Source of the DNA: Acidobacteriaceae bacterium
GTDB lineage: Bacteria > Acidobacteriota > Terriglobia > Terriglobales > Acidobacteriaceae
Reading direction: 5' to 3'
NCBI GenBank assembly: GCA_027449965.1
Contig: DAIDKP010000013.1
Location: 62,001 to 126,000 of the forward strand
Length of the DNA stretch: 64,000 nucleotides
Positions within the stretch are counted from its first letter, which is position 1, and the number at the start of each line of letters is the position of its first letter. The position numbers were made by a program, and so were the translations under genes. Below, one piece after another: positions 35,914 to 45,937 of this stretch. The notes under the pieces are model-generated. The model was given only the letters and a program-made list of their open reading frames with translations. It searched no databases and was not told where the DNA came from.

Positions 35914-36976
35914 TGTAGTGAAAGTAGCGATTTTCCGGCGGGGACTTGAGTGTGGGAAGAGTGAGGGCGGCACGGCGCACCTGGTTCTGGATGGCGCGGC
36001 CAGGCTTCGCCAGGGCTGCCAGCGACGTTTCCAGCGGATCAACAATGCCCAAAACAACAAATGAGCACCTGACAGCAGTTCTTCCACTCCCGGGGCGTGC
36101 CTGCGCCCAGCAGCTTGCGGAAGATCAAGCTCAGATTGAACCCGGCCACATGGATCAGTTCCGCTTGAGGATGTTGTTGTGATTGCGTACAAAGTCACCG
36201 CCACGATTGCGCCTGTGTCCAGATCCACCGCGTGTTCGGCCTTGTGCGTAAGATGCGTGCGACCGTCCTTCCTCTTCGCGATGCGCGCATCGGTGTCGGT
36301 CAGGCTCATCCACTCCTTGTTCGACGTGCGCTTCCTGCGCTTGCGGTCCAGCCGCGTCAGCACCTCGCGCGTCGGCGTCCTGATCCCCGACGCGCTGGCC
36401 AGATCCGTCAGAAACTCCTCGCAACTCTCGCCCGTATCCCGCCGCACAATCGAGCGCATCGCCGCTGATGCTTCCAGCGTCGTCGCATCCGCGCCCACTT
36501 GCTTGCCCTTCACCAGGCCGCGATCCGCCAGCCGTTCCAGAACCCAGGTGCATACTTCACGGTGCGTCTCCACGTCGATCAGCCGCCGCGTGCGCGAGAT
36601 CGTCGAATGGTTCGGCGTTAACTCGGTAATCCCGACGCCCACGAACTCCCGCAGCGCCAGCGAATCGACCAACCGCCACGCGATGCCGCGCTCGCTGTCA
36701 ATGCCCTCGAAGTAGCCAATCAGCAGCGAACGAAAATGCAGCCCGGGAACCAGACCGGGACGGCCCATCGTCGCCGCGTAGAACTTCCGGCAAAGGCCTT
36801 CCACAAACTCGTCGAGCTACTCCCCGTCCAAAAGCTCGTTCAGCCGCTGATAAAACGATGCCCCGGCGAAGGCGCCACATCTGCGTTGGCGATCCAGATC
36901 TCCTCCTGCTGCGCTTGTGACTTCCGCGTCCCCATACCCATGAATGAAAACTATCCGCAAATCAATTCCCGCTACA
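35914..36976 (-). mobile_element. Decayed IS1182-like insertion sequence
   Basis: About 1063 bp around a broken transposase gene. The proposed ends begin TGTAG(T/C)G on each side (35914 and 36976 inward), a partial match only. Because the inner part of the transposase gene is missing, the element cannot move by itself. Confidence 0.5.
36039..36941 (-). pseudogene. IS1182-like transposase, frameshifted and internally deleted
   Basis: The true reading frame starts at MGMGTRKSQAQQ (36941). It shifts after GHRF and resumes in another frame as FYQRLNELLDGE, hits an in-frame TAG at about 36820, then reads LDEFVEGLCRKFYAATMGRPGLVPG and GIDSERGIAWRLVDSLALREF. It keeps the DDE-transposase N-half up to KAEHAVDLDTGAIVAVT, after which most of the catalytic part is missing. 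A C-terminal relic HVAGFNLSLIFRKLLGAGTPREW is in yet another frame. The ORF track joins part of this as a 302-residue ORF. It is a remnant and should not be called a functional gene. Confidence 0.85.
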
Positions 36977-37423
36977 CTGCTTTTCCCATCCCCGCATCTG
37001 GACTTGCACCACAGGCTGCTAGGCTCCGCGACGATTGCCGCCCTAATTTGGCACAGCAATTTTGCATCAAAAGCAGGGTGTGGAACTCCTCTCGAACTCC
37101 TTTGCTTCGCCACTTTATCTTTTGGCTCTTTGCATTCTTTGGGGTGTGTTTTTCTGCCTTCTGTGGCGCTGAACTACGAGACTTATCGGCACGGGACAAA
37201 GGAATATACCCACAGAAGTATTCGATCAATTTATCCCTGAGTTATAGCTGCCTATCCTGCTTCGTAGCAGGATATTTTGGACTGATACACACTGTGATTG
37301 CGTGGACAGCGTTGTCTTCAAAGTAGGAACTGGCAAACTTGCCACGCTGTCGGCTTCCGATTCGGTGATACTGCGATTTCGGTTTGTTCCTCGATTTCTG
37401 TCGTCGCGTCGTATACTCCCGTC
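36977..37423. other. AT-richer intergenic stretch
   Basis: These 447 bases have visibly more A/T than their neighbours and no convincing gene. Near 37253 is a perfect hairpin with a T-run (listed separately). It separates the decayed IS from the exported hydrolase and may be the remainder of imported DNA. Confidence 0.45.
37253..37278 (+). terminator. Orphan intrinsic terminator
   Basis: TATCCTGC / GCAGGATA, an 8-bp stem with loop TTCGTA, is followed by TTTT. No complete gene precedes it on this strand, so it may have been left behind by a lost gene. Confidence 0.6.
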
Positions 37424-39199
37424 ATGCCAAAAACTGTTCTGCAAAAGACATTTGCTTCGTTGCTTGCCATAGCTGTTGTAGGCCTCGCGTCGTCTGCCGC
37501 GCTTTCGGCGCAGAGTTTCCGTGTGCGCATCCCCGCTGATGCGCGGCCGCTGACGAGCGGTGGCGAGCGCGCAGCCGCGCCGGGGCCAATCGACGGGCGC
37601 CTGCTGCTGCTCCTCTCGAACAATCCGAGCGACGAGCCGCGCATGCAGATCGACGACACGCCGCGCTCGCAGAATATTTTTGGGCTGACGCTGGACGGGG
37701 CGAAGCCGGGCAGCGTGATCACAGTGGATAACAGCGCAGCCGGTTATCCTCACCTGCATCTGAGCCAGTTGCCGCCGGGAAATTATCGCGTGCAGGCCGT
37801 GCTGAATCTTTACGAGACCTTTCACATGGCCGATGGCCGTGTGCTCAAGCTGGCTCCGGATCGCGGCGAAGGCCAGCACTGGAATCTTGCGCCGGGCAAT
37901 CTCTACTCCAAGCCCCTCGCCGTGACCATCGGCGCGAACGGTAAGCCTGCGCAGGATGTCACCGTTGACCTGACTGAAGTGATTCCGCCGATCCCACCAA
38001 CCCCGGATTCGGAGTTCGTGCGCCGCATCCGCATCCAGTCCGCGCTGCTGACGAAGTTCTGGGGAAGGCCCGTCTATCTGGCTGCAACGGTGCTGGTGCC
38101 GTCTGGTTTTGACGTGCACCCGGACGCGCGCTTTCCGCTCATGCTCTTTGAAGATCACTTCAACGATGGATTCGATGAGTTTCGCACGACGCCGCCGGAT
38201 CCGAATCTGAAACCCGATTACTCCGAGCGCTTTCATCTCGCCGGTTACAACCGCATCCAGCAGCAGGAGGCGTACAAGTTCTATCAGACATGGATTGCGC
38301 CGAAGTTCCCGCGATTTCTCGTGGTAAAAATTCAGACGGCGAATCCGTTTTACGACGACAGTTACGCGGTGGACTCAGCCAATCTCGGCCCCTACGGCGA
38401 GGCGATCGAGACGGAGTTGATTCCGGCTGTCGAGAAGAAATTTCGCGCCATCGGCCAGGGATGGGCGCGATTCCTTTACGGCGGCTCGACCGGCGGATGG
38501 GAGGCGATTGCGGCGCAGGTTTTTTATCCGGATCACTACAACGGAGCGTTCATTGCGTGTCCTGACCCGGTTGATTTTCACGCCTACACCAACATTGATC
38601 TCTACCACGATGCCAATGCGTACTTCATCCAGGGCGCGAACAAGCGCATCGAGCAGCCGTCGATGCGGGATTATCTCGGCCACGTGCTCATCACCCAGCG
38701 CGGCGTCAACCAGTACGAAGCTGCGCTCGGCGATCACGGGCGCTCCGGCGAGCAGTACGACATCTGGCAGGCGGTCTTCTCGCCCGTCGGCGCGGACGGC
38801 TATCCGGCGCTCATCTTTGACAAGCAGACGGGCGTCATCGACCACAAGGTGGCGCAGTACTGGCGCGACCACTACGACCTGACGGCGAAGCTTGAGCGCG
38901 AGTGGCCGCAACTGCAACCGAAGCTCGACGGCAAGCTGCACGTCTACGTCGGTTCCGACGACACCTACATGCTGAACGACGCGGTCTATCGGCTTCAGGA
39001 TTTTCTTGACTCGGCCAACCCTCCGGCACATGCCGAGGTGGCCTACGGCCCGCGCGCCGAGCACTGCTGGAACGGCGACCCCACGCTGCCGAACGCCTAC
39101 AGCCGCCTGCACTACGAGACGCAGTATCTGCCGAAGATCATGGAGCGCATCGAAAAAACAGCACCCGCTGGAGCCGACCTGACAAGCTGGCGCTACTGA
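37424..39199 (+). CDS. Large exported esterase-like hydrolase
   Basis: A 591-residue exported protein. The signal peptide is residues 1-29 (LLAIAVVGLASSAALSAQ). An N-terminal Ig-like region (SFRVRIPADARPL to GNYRVQAVLNLYETF) is followed by an alpha/beta-hydrolase resembling esterase D / putative peptidases, with nucleophile elbow YGGSTGGWEAIA. A possible acid is in LHVYVGSDDTYML, and a late RAEHCWNG holds a candidate His. The start at 37424 is chosen because the signal peptide begins there; it has no strong ribosome site. The substrate is unknown. It is convergent with mscS. Confidence 0.8.
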   Translation: MPKTVLQKTFASLLAIAVVGLASSAALSAQSFRVRIPADARPLTSGGERAAAPGPIDGRLLLLLSNNPSDEPRMQIDDTPRSQNIFGLTLDGAKPGSVITVDNSAAGYPHLHLSQLPPGNYRVQAVLNLYETFHMADGRVLKLAPDRGEGQHWNLAPGNLYSKPLAVTIGANGKPAQDVTVDLTEVIPPIPPTPDSEFVRRIRIQSALLTKFWGRPVYLAATVLVPSGFDVHPDARFPLMLFEDHFNDGFDEFRTTPPDPNLKPDYSERFHLAGYNRIQQQEAYKFYQTWIAPKFPRFLVVKIQTANPFYDDSYAVDSANLGPYGEAIETELIPAVEKKFRAIGQGWARFLYGGSTGGWEAIAAQVFYPDHYNGAFIACPDPVDFHAYTNIDLYHDANAYFIQGANKRIEQPSMRDYLGHVLITQRGVNQYEAALGDHGRSGEQYDIWQAVFSPVGADGYPALIFDKQTGVIDHKVAQYWRDHYDLTAKLEREWPQLQPKLDGKLHVYVGSDDTYMLNDAVYRLQDFLDSANPPAHAEVAYGPRAEHCWNGDPTLPNAYSRLHYETQYLPKIMERIEKTAPAGADLTSWRY

Positions 39200-39203
39200 C
39201 GGC

Positions 39204-40316
39204 CTATGGTCTGCTTGCAGTCGGTTCGCTTCCGAGCGTCACAGCGGGCTGCGCCATCGCCTGTGCGGCTGGTTGAGCCTGCACGCGCAGCGTCGGCAGC
39301 GCCCACGGATACTGGTCGCGGATGAAGGCAATCATCTTCTCGCGCACCAGGCAGCGCAGGTCAAAGTTCTGGCTGGAGCCGGGCGAACTGACCAGGCAGC
39401 GCAGCTCCATCGTATGCTCGCTCAGGTTGGTCACCTGCAAGCCGCACACGCGCCCATCCCATAGCGGAGATTCGGCGGCGATGCGCTGGAGTTCCTCGCG
39501 CAGAGGCTCGACGGGAATCGCATAATCGACGTAGAGAAACGCCGTGCCCATCAGGTCGCTCGTGTGCCGTGTCCAGTTCTGGAAAGGGTTTTCGATGAAG
39601 TAGCTGAGTGGCACGATCAGCCGCCGCTGGTCCCAGATGCGCACCACAACGTAGGTGCTGGTGATCTCTTCGATGCGTCCCCACTCGCCTTCGACGATCA
39701 CCACGTCATCCATGCGAATTGGCTCGCTGAGCGCGATCTGAAGACCGGCTATGAGGTTGGAGGCGGTGGATTTGGCCGCTGCTGCCAGCAGCAGGGAAGC
39801 GAGTCCGGCCGAGGCCAGCAGCCCCGTGCCATACTTCCACAGATCGTGATTGTGCAGGCTCCAGAGCAGCACCCCGCCATCCAGCAGAGCGATGATTGCA
39901 ATCAGGATGCGCCGGAAAAATTGCATCTGCGTGTGCACCCGGCGCGCACGCAGATTATTGATCGCTGTGATGTCAAAGCGGCCGAGCAAAATGGCCTGAA
40001 AGACATAGACGCCACCGATGCCCAGCCAGCCGACGGCGAGAATCAGCACAATGCGCGCTATCTGCTCCATCTGTGCTTGCAGCAGTCCGGTGAGACCGGG
40101 AATCATCGGAAGGACGAACTCGGCGGCGACGGCGAGCAGCAACAGGCGCGCAGGACGCGCCAGATACTTGCGTACGCCAAATTGCTTGCGCTGCATCTCC
40201 GTCTGCTTGCGACGCAGCAGGCGAAACAGCAAAAAGTGTGCTCCGTTGCCCAGTACCAGGCCGGCGCTGATCAGCGTGATGGCAAACAGGACGTTCATTT
40301 CAGAGAGTGAGAGCAT
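39204..40316 (-). CDS. MscS-type mechanosensitive channel
   Basis: A 370-residue small-conductance channel-like protein with four or five membrane segments. The pore-lining TM3 is GTGLLASAGLASLLLAAAAKSTASNLIAG, and the beta domain with RMDDVVIVEGEWGRIEEITSTYVVVRIWDQRRLIVP is the family signature. It would release solutes on hypo-osmotic shock. The start is set at the Met before LSLSEMNVLFAITL; the ORF track adds 31 codons without membrane character. It is convergent with the hydrolase, four bases away. Confidence 0.9.
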   Translation of the reverse strand: MLSLSEMNVLFAITLISAGLVLGNGAHFLLFRLLRRKQTEMQRKQFGVRKYLARPARLLLLAVAAEFVLPMIPGLTGLLQAQMEQIARIVLILAVGWLGIGGVYVFQAILLGRFDITAINNLRARRVHTQMQFFRRILIAIIALLDGGVLLWSLHNHDLWKYGTGLLASAGLASLLLAAAAKSTASNLIAGLQIALSEPIRMDDVVIVEGEWGRIEEITSTYVVVRIWDQRRLIVPLSYFIENPFQNWTRHTSDLMGTAFLYVDYAIPVEPLREELQRIAAESPLWDGRVCGLQVTNLSEHTMELRCLVSSPGSSQNFDLRCLVREKMIAFIRDQYPWALPTLRVQAQPAAQAMAQPAVTLGSEPTASRP

Positions 40317-40532
40317 GAACCTCGATCTGGTTTTCGTACGATGTGAAAGCTGCTTCTCGTTCATAGGAAGCTGGAAATTGCGATTGTGATGCCTGAGCGA
40401 CGAGCGCATACAGCCTTCCAGAGCACTTTTGCATCCATATCATGACGGCAAGTGCAATCTGGATCGTCGCGCGCAGCGGCGGATATGATGCAGTGTGCGG
40501 ATTCCAACGAAAGTGTTTGCGGAGAGCGAAGG

Positions 40533-41450
40533 ATGACGATTTTTGGATCGACGAGCGCAGAGTTACTGGATACGGTGCTTCTGGCAACCGATTTTTCCGA
40601 GTCTTCCAGCAAAGCCGGTCAGTACGCCAGCGCGCTGGCGCGCAAAATGGAAGCTGCGTTGGTGATTACACATGCTTTTGTGTTGGATCAGGCTGCGCTG
40701 GAGGCTGAGACCTTTCGCGATCTGATGAGCCAGCAGCGTATTCATTTACAGAAGGAACTGAATACGATTGCCAAAGAGCTTACGTCGGGCCGTGGTGCGG
40801 TCGAGACGGTTCTGCTCGAGCATGATCCCAGAGTTGCTGTGGCAGAGCTTGCCGAGCGTCGCAAGCCCTCGATCATCGTGATGGGCACCCATGGCGGTGG
40901 TTTGCTGGAGCACTTTGTCATTGGCTCGACAGCGGAAGGCATTCTGCGGCACACCAGGCTGCCGGCGTTGACCGTGGGACCGAAAGCGCCGCCGCTGCTG
41001 ACGGACGACCTTGCATTCAAGCGCATCCTTTTTGTGACGAACAACACAGCCGGAGCAGCGGACACGGCACAACTGGCTGTGGATGTGGCAAAAGCGTTTG
41101 GAGCCGCGCTGGATGTGCTGAACGTGATTCATCCAGACTCTGTGAAGAACACGCTCAACGAACCGCATGAGCTTCTTGCGAATCATGACAAGATTGAGGC
41201 CGCGCTTCCTGTATCCTTCCACGATCACCCGGAATCACGCACCTTTGTGAGCGTGGGCCAGCCAAGGACGGAGATTCTGAAGCATATTCGGGAGCGTGAA
41301 ATTGACTTGCTGGTGATGTGTTTGAACGCTGATTCGCAACTGGAGATGCAGGGTAATCTTTCGGGGGCATTTCCGATTATTGCCGAGGCGACTTGTCCGG
41401 TGCTCACGCAGGTGAAAGTCGCTCCAGCGCCAGAAACAGCAGCCCATTGA
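40533..41450 (+). CDS. Tandem universal stress protein
   Basis: A 305-residue protein with two Usp domains (about 8-147 and 160-300). The first has VLLATDFSESS and the nucleotide motif GTHGGGLLEHFVIGSTAEGILRH, so it probably binds ATP. In the second (ILFVTNNTAGAADTAQ) the late G-rich motif is missing (LLVMCLNADSQ), so it is likely degenerate. The start ATG after GAGCGAAGG replaces the longer ORF. It sits 31 bases before a DUF2203 gene on the same strand. Confidence 0.93.
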   Translation: MTIFGSTSAELLDTVLLATDFSESSSKAGQYASALARKMEAALVITHAFVLDQAALEAETFRDLMSQQRIHLQKELNTIAKELTSGRGAVETVLLEHDPRVAVAELAERRKPSIIVMGTHGGGLLEHFVIGSTAEGILRHTRLPALTVGPKAPPLLTDDLAFKRILFVTNNTAGAADTAQLAVDVAKAFGAALDVLNVIHPDSVKNTLNEPHELLANHDKIEAALPVSFHDHPESRTFVSVGQPRTEILKHIREREIDLLVMCLNADSQLEMQGNLSGAFPIIAEATCPVLTQVKVAPAPETAAH

Positions 41451-41481
41451 AACGTCGGTTGCGCGCGGATAAACTGGAGAA

Positions 41482-41922
41482 ATGAAGACTTTTACGCTGG
41501 ACGAAGCACAATCGCTGTTGCCGCTGCTCGATTCACTGCTGACGAGGGCGATGGAGAGTCGAGAGGCAGCGCAGGCCATGGAGAATGAACTATCGGAGCT
41601 TTCGCATCGTATCTTCCTGATGGGCGGAATGCAGGTGGATCTGGGCCGCGTGACCAGGCTCAAAGTCGATGCCGAGGCTCAGTTGAAGCGCGCCCGTGAG
41701 ACGGTGGCGGAGATCGACGCGATCGGCGTTCAGGTGAAGGATATCGCCACAGGGCTGTTGGATTTTCCCTGCCGTATGGATGGAGAAACAGTGTTGCTCT
41801 GCTGGAAGCGCGGCGAGGCGCAGATTGAGTACTGGCACACGATCGAGGCCGGTTTCCGCGGTCGGCAGGCAATTGATGACCGATTCCGCCGTCGCTCGAC
41901 GATGGGTGGCCGTCCGAACTGA
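41482..41922 (+). CDS. DUF2203 family protein
   Basis: A 146-residue cytoplasmic protein with a helical first half (MKTFTLDEAQSLLPLLDSLLTRAMES, RETVAEIDAIGVQVKDIATGLLDFPC) and a conserved GETVLLCWKRGEAQIEYWHTIEAGFRGRQAI at the end, which is the DUF2203 signature. No biochemical function is established for the family. The start follows CTGGAGA. It probably forms an operon with the upstream universal stress gene. Confidence 0.9.
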   Translation: MKTFTLDEAQSLLPLLDSLLTRAMESREAAQAMENELSELSHRIFLMGGMQVDLGRVTRLKVDAEAQLKRARETVAEIDAIGVQVKDIATGLLDFPCRMDGETVLLCWKRGEAQIEYWHTIEAGFRGRQAIDDRFRRRSTMGGRPN

Positions 41923-41987
41923 CAGAGGACTGTGATTCCCGGGTCGAAGCTTCCGTTTGCTGTGTTACTCTTCGCTCAGTTCAGCAG

Positions 41988-43400
41988 ATGAATCTGCGCG
42001 GCTCGATCGTGGCCCGCGCCACTGGAGCGCACTCTTTGACCGATCTTCCGGCCGTGGTCCCCGCTTCGCAGCCTGATGCCTCACCGTCTCTTGCCGCGGA
42101 GACTTTGGCCGCGACCGAGATCGGCAAACGGACGTCGCGCAAATTGGTCTGGAGATTGATTCCGCTCTTGTCTGTGGGCTACGCCATCGCCTACATTGAC
42201 CGCATCAACATCAGCTTTGCCGCGTTACAGATGAATCGCGACCTGCGCTTCAGCGCAACGACTTATGGACTCGGCGCGGGGCTGTTTTTTCTAAGTTACT
42301 CAGCCTGTGAAATCCCATCCAATCTGATGCTGCATCGCATCGGCGCGCGACGATGGATGGCGCGGATTCTGCTGACCTGGGGCATACTTGCGATGCTGAT
42401 GGCGCGGGTGCGCACGCCGATGGAGTTCTATGGACTCCGGCTGCTGCTGGGTGCCGCGGAAGCAGGATTTTTCCCCGGCGTCCTCTATTACCTGACGCTT
42501 TGGTTTCCAGCCGGAATGCGTGCGCGGGCGATCAGCCGATTCTATGTAGCGCTGCCGCTGAGCACGGCGATTATGGGATCGCTTGCCGGTGTGCTCCTGG
42601 GCATGCAGGGCAGACTGGGCCTTGCCGGCTGGCAGTGGCTTTTTCTGGTGGAAGGATTCCCGGCAATCCTGCTGAGTGGAGTCTTTCTGCGCCTGTTGCC
42701 GGATCGTCCCGCCGATGCCGCGTGGCTGGAACCACGGGAGCGCAGCGAGATGGAAGCTGTGCTGGCGCGTGAGGCAGCCGAAGCAGGCAAACTCCACTCG
42801 CCATCGCCGCTGCGCGATCCACGCGTGTGGCTCTTTGGACTGGCGAATACGGTGATGCTTGCCGTGCTGTATGCGTTCACTTTCTCCGCGCCGATTCTCT
42901 TCACGGGATTGACGCACTGGAGCGTGATGGCGGTGGGCAACTTCATCTCTGCAATGGGATTGGTCGGTGTGGTGGCGATGGTGGCCAACGGTTGGCATTC
43001 GGATCGTAGCGGGGAACGATTCTGGCACGCGGTGGTTCCGGGATTTCTGCAGGCAGTGGCGTTTCTGGTGGCTGCGTTCGCGCATCGCGCCGTGGTTTCC
43101 GTACCGCTGCTGGCTCTGACGTTTGTGCTGTTTGCGGCAATTCAGGGTCCGCTGCTGATGTTGCCGACGACATTTCTGCATGGTCGCAACGCGGCTGTCG
43201 GGCTGGCCACGATCAACATGGTCGGCATGGTGGGCGGCTTTGTAGGACCGTCGCTGATGGGCATTCTGCGCGACTGGACCGGCAGCTACGAGCTAGGGAT
43301 CGCGTTGCTGGCGCTGCCCATGCTGATCTTCTGCGCCATTCTGATGGTGTTGCGCAGGTTGCTCGGCAGTCGCCGTCTACGGGATCAGGCTTTCGGATAA
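41988..43400 (+). CDS. MFS transporter (anion:cation symporter type)
   Basis: A 470-residue inner-membrane transporter with about 12 hydrophobic segments. The pattern SVGYAIAYIDRINISFAALQMNRDL and CEIPSNLMLHRIGARRWMARILLTWG is typical of the phthalate/tartrate/glucarate (ACS) family, which moves small organic acids with protons. The N-terminal 40 residues are unusually long and polar, so the true start may be later. It lies 65 bases after the DUF2203 gene, is convergent with the M28 peptidase, and no catabolic enzymes are adjacent. Confidence 0.9.
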   Translation: MNLRGSIVARATGAHSLTDLPAVVPASQPDASPSLAAETLAATEIGKRTSRKLVWRLIPLLSVGYAIAYIDRINISFAALQMNRDLRFSATTYGLGAGLFFLSYSACEIPSNLMLHRIGARRWMARILLTWGILAMLMARVRTPMEFYGLRLLLGAAEAGFFPGVLYYLTLWFPAGMRARAISRFYVALPLSTAIMGSLAGVLLGMQGRLGLAGWQWLFLVEGFPAILLSGVFLRLLPDRPADAAWLEPRERSEMEAVLAREAAEAGKLHSPSPLRDPRVWLFGLANTVMLAVLYAFTFSAPILFTGLTHWSVMAVGNFISAMGLVGVVAMVANGWHSDRSGERFWHAVVPGFLQAVAFLVAAFAHRAVVSVPLLALTFVLFAAIQGPLLMLPTTFLHGRNAAVGLATINMVGMVGGFVGPSLMGILRDWTGSYELGIALLALPMLIFCAILMVLRRLLGSRRLRDQAFG

Positions 43401-43460
43401 CGAAGCGCATCCGAGTATGATGCTGCACAGAATCATGCTGCAATCTCAATAGCCAGACCA

Positions 43461-44519
43461 CTATTTGCGAGGCTGCGGCTGGCCGCCAACGTTCCACTGC
43501 GGCCTCCACTGCGTGTCTGCCAGCCAGCGCACGGGCGCAATCATGGAGTTGATGCTGTGCGTCAGAAAATCAAAGTCGATGCGGGAAATTTCGTCCGATG
43601 GCTGGTGATAATCCTTGTGCAGGCCAAAGCTGGACACGGTTTGTGCGACGATGCCTCGAACGGCCAGATTGTAGTTGTCGGAACGACGGAAGAAGTGCTC
43701 CTCCGGATGAGGGTCTGCGCTGATGGCCGCTCCGTGGCTGGCCAGCATGGGGCCAAGGTTCGAGCGGTTGTAGCCCGTCAGCCAGAGGGTTCGCTGCGGC
43801 AGTTTCGGGTCAGGCCGCCCGATCATCTCAAACTCCAGATTCGTTACGATATTGGTGAGTGGAACGGGAGAATGATCCAGGAACCAGCGGTCGCCGTAGC
43901 CGCCCAGTTCTTCCGACCCGAAGAGCACAAAGAGAATAGACCGACGCGGTCGCGGCCCTTTGCTCAGCGCGCGCGCCAGCTCCAGCACGGCGATGGTGCC
44001 GGAGGCGTCGTCATCGGCACCGTTGTAGATGCCGTCTCCGTTGACAGGCGTACCCATGCCCAGATGATCGAGGTGAGCTGTCAGCAGGATCACCGGGTTG
44101 TGCGCGCCGTCTTTCCAGTCGCTGCCGCGCAACAGAGCCATGGCGTTCCAGGTGTAGGGCCGCGCCTGGCCGTCTGTACCCAGATGCTTCAGGTAGCGGA
44201 GGACTCCATTGGGCAGGCTGGCGGGCATCTGGCCGCGCTGCACATAGCCGTCATCTTCCTGTGCCACGCTTGGCAGCGGATCCAGGCCAAAGGAGCGAAG
44301 AAGCGAAGCCGCATAGAGCGCAGCCAAATGCTCATCGCGTGTGGCCGAGCCACGCCCGTGCAGCGCATCCGAGGCAAGGAAGCTCATCTCAGCGTGAACG
44401 CACTCGGCGCAAACGGTCTGCGCTGATTTGCCTTTGGCCGACGCCACCGGAGCGCAAAGGCTGAGAGCGAGCGAAAGAGCGAGGAAGTACGCGGAGCTGC
44501 GAGTGGAATGGCGTGTCAT
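43461..44519 (-). CDS. Exported M28-family zinc aminopeptidase
   Basis: A 352-residue exported peptidase. The signal peptide is MTRHSTRSSAYFLALSLALSLCAPVASA. Metal-binding residues are clear: His in LLTAHLDHLG, Asp in NGADDDASG, Glu in FGSEELGG and a late His in KDYHQPSDE. The usual NLDMIG segment reads NLEFEMIG, replacing the Asp ligand by Glu. The upstream ORF track extension (62 codons) is dropped. It would cut N-terminal residues from peptides in the periplasm. It is divergent from the lipoprotein gene. Confidence 0.9.
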   Translation of the reverse strand: MTRHSTRSSAYFLALSLALSLCAPVASAKGKSAQTVCAECVHAEMSFLASDALHGRGSATRDEHLAALYAASLLRSFGLDPLPSVAQEDDGYVQRGQMPASLPNGVLRYLKHLGTDGQARPYTWNAMALLRGSDWKDGAHNPVILLTAHLDHLGMGTPVNGDGIYNGADDDASGTIAVLELARALSKGPRPRRSILFVLFGSEELGGYGDRWFLDHSPVPLTNIVTNLEFEMIGRPDPKLPQRTLWLTGYNRSNLGPMLASHGAAISADPHPEEHFFRRSDNYNLAVRGIVAQTVSSFGLHKDYHQPSDEISRIDFDFLTHSINSMIAPVRWLADTQWRPQWNVGGQPQPRK

Positions 44520-44755
44520 GACGGGATTGTATCGCTGTGAGCGAGGCAGGATCGAGCGGATAAGCTGCCCGGTGCGTCGGTCATACGAGTGATGTGGCGG
44601 AGTGAATATGCCTGGCTGGTGGTCGTGTGGCAGGTTGAGACGCGATAATGCAGTCAGAACCGTGGGTGAAAACAGCCCGGATAAGAGCACAGCCAGCGGA
44701 TGCAAGTCCGCAATCAGGAACGGTTATCTTTGAGCATGAGCGAGACAAACAACGC

Positions 44756-45937
44756 ATGAAGACTGCACACAGCCTCTCCTCCATCGCTGGATTTGCCCGG
44801 TTTGCCTCGCGCAAGGCAGTTTTGCCTGGATTGTTGAGGCCGCTCCTGCTTGTGTCACTGCTGCTGACGGGCTGCAACAATGAGTTCTTTACGCCGGTCA
44901 ACAACACGACGACGGCAGCCGGATCGTCGACGTACATGTACGTGGTGAATGTGAGCAGCACGGGTAGTGGCGGAACGCTTTCGGAGTATTCCCTGACCAG
45001 CGGTGTTGCGGCTCCGCTTTCGGGTTCGCCGATCACGCTGCCTGCCACGCCGACCTCGGTTGTGGTTTCACCGAACAATCTCTTTGTATACGTAGGCACG
45101 TCGGTGGGAATCCTGATGTATACAATCGGCGTCGGCGGCGTGCTGACGCAGGGCAACAACGGGACGGTGATCTACTCCGGTCCGAATGCGGTGCAGAATC
45201 TGGCTGTCGATGCGACTTCATCGTGGCTGATTGTCTCGTATAAAAACTCCACGGAGCTGGATGCGCTGGCGATTTCACCACTCTCCGGGCTGACGCAGAC
45301 GGGCACGCCGGTCCCGGCCACCCTCGATGCGTTGACGCCGGTTCAGTTGGCCATTTCACCGGCCAACAACAATGTATTCGTTGCGCTGGGCAGCGGCGGC
45401 ACCGATGCGATCGGCTTCACGGCTTCGGCGGCTTCACCCTGGGGCGCAGGGACGTATCACATCAACCTGGCGCCGCACAGCACCGCTGCCAATGCGGTTG
45501 CAGTCGATCCAAGCTCGACCTATCTGTTCATCGGCGAGGCAACGTCCAACATCCTGCGCAAGTTTGCCATCAGCAACCTGAGCGCGGCGCAGAACACGTA
45601 CAGCACCGGACAAACGCCTTCGGCGATTCTGTCCGACCCGACAGGCCAGTATGTCTACGCGACCAACTATACGGACAACACGATCACGGGCTTTTCGCTG
45701 AGCGCGGGAGCGCTGACGACGCTGACGGATTCGCCGTTTGCCACGGCCAAGGGGCCGATCGCCATTGCCGAGGACAGCACCAAGAGCTATGTCGTGGTGG
45801 CTGGCTTTGGCAACAATCCTGATCTTTGGGTCTATAGCTACGACACCACGAGCCCGGGAACGCTGGATGTGGCAACGACATTTTCGACGGCAACAACGGA
45901 CCCCTCGTATGCGATTGGCCTGGCGTTGACACACTGA
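44756..45937 (+). CDS. Beta-propeller lipoprotein (lactonase-like)
   Basis: A 393-residue lipoprotein. The lipobox LLTGC follows a charged N-terminus. The rest shows repeated ~45-residue blades with the motif SPNN or D-TG-YVYATN (for instance ISPANNNVFVALG, VDPSSTYLFIGE, SDPTGQYVYATNYTD), typical of seven-bladed 6-phosphogluconolactonase-like propellers. No catalytic residue can be assigned. The start at ATG 44756 is preferred over the track start; the ribosome site is weak. Confidence 0.82.
   Translation: MKTAHSLSSIAGFARFASRKAVLPGLLRPLLLVSLLLTGCNNEFFTPVNNTTTAAGSSTYMYVVNVSSTGSGGTLSEYSLTSGVAAPLSGSPITLPATPTSVVVSPNNLFVYVGTSVGILMYTIGVGGVLTQGNNGTVIYSGPNAVQNLAVDATSSWLIVSYKNSTELDALAISPLSGLTQTGTPVPATLDALTPVQLAISPANNNVFVALGSGGTDAIGFTASAASPWGAGTYHINLAPHSTAANAVAVDPSSTYLFIGEATSNILRKFAISNLSAAQNTYSTGQTPSAILSDPTGQYVYATNYTDNTITGFSLSAGALTTLTDSPFATAKGPIAIAEDSTKSYVVVAGFGNNPDLWVYSYDTTSPGTLDVATTFSTATTDPSYAIGLALTH

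Noticed and set aside
37226-38236. 336-codon minus-strand ORF
   Set aside because: Antisense to the exported hydrolase; high Arg/Lys content and no motif.
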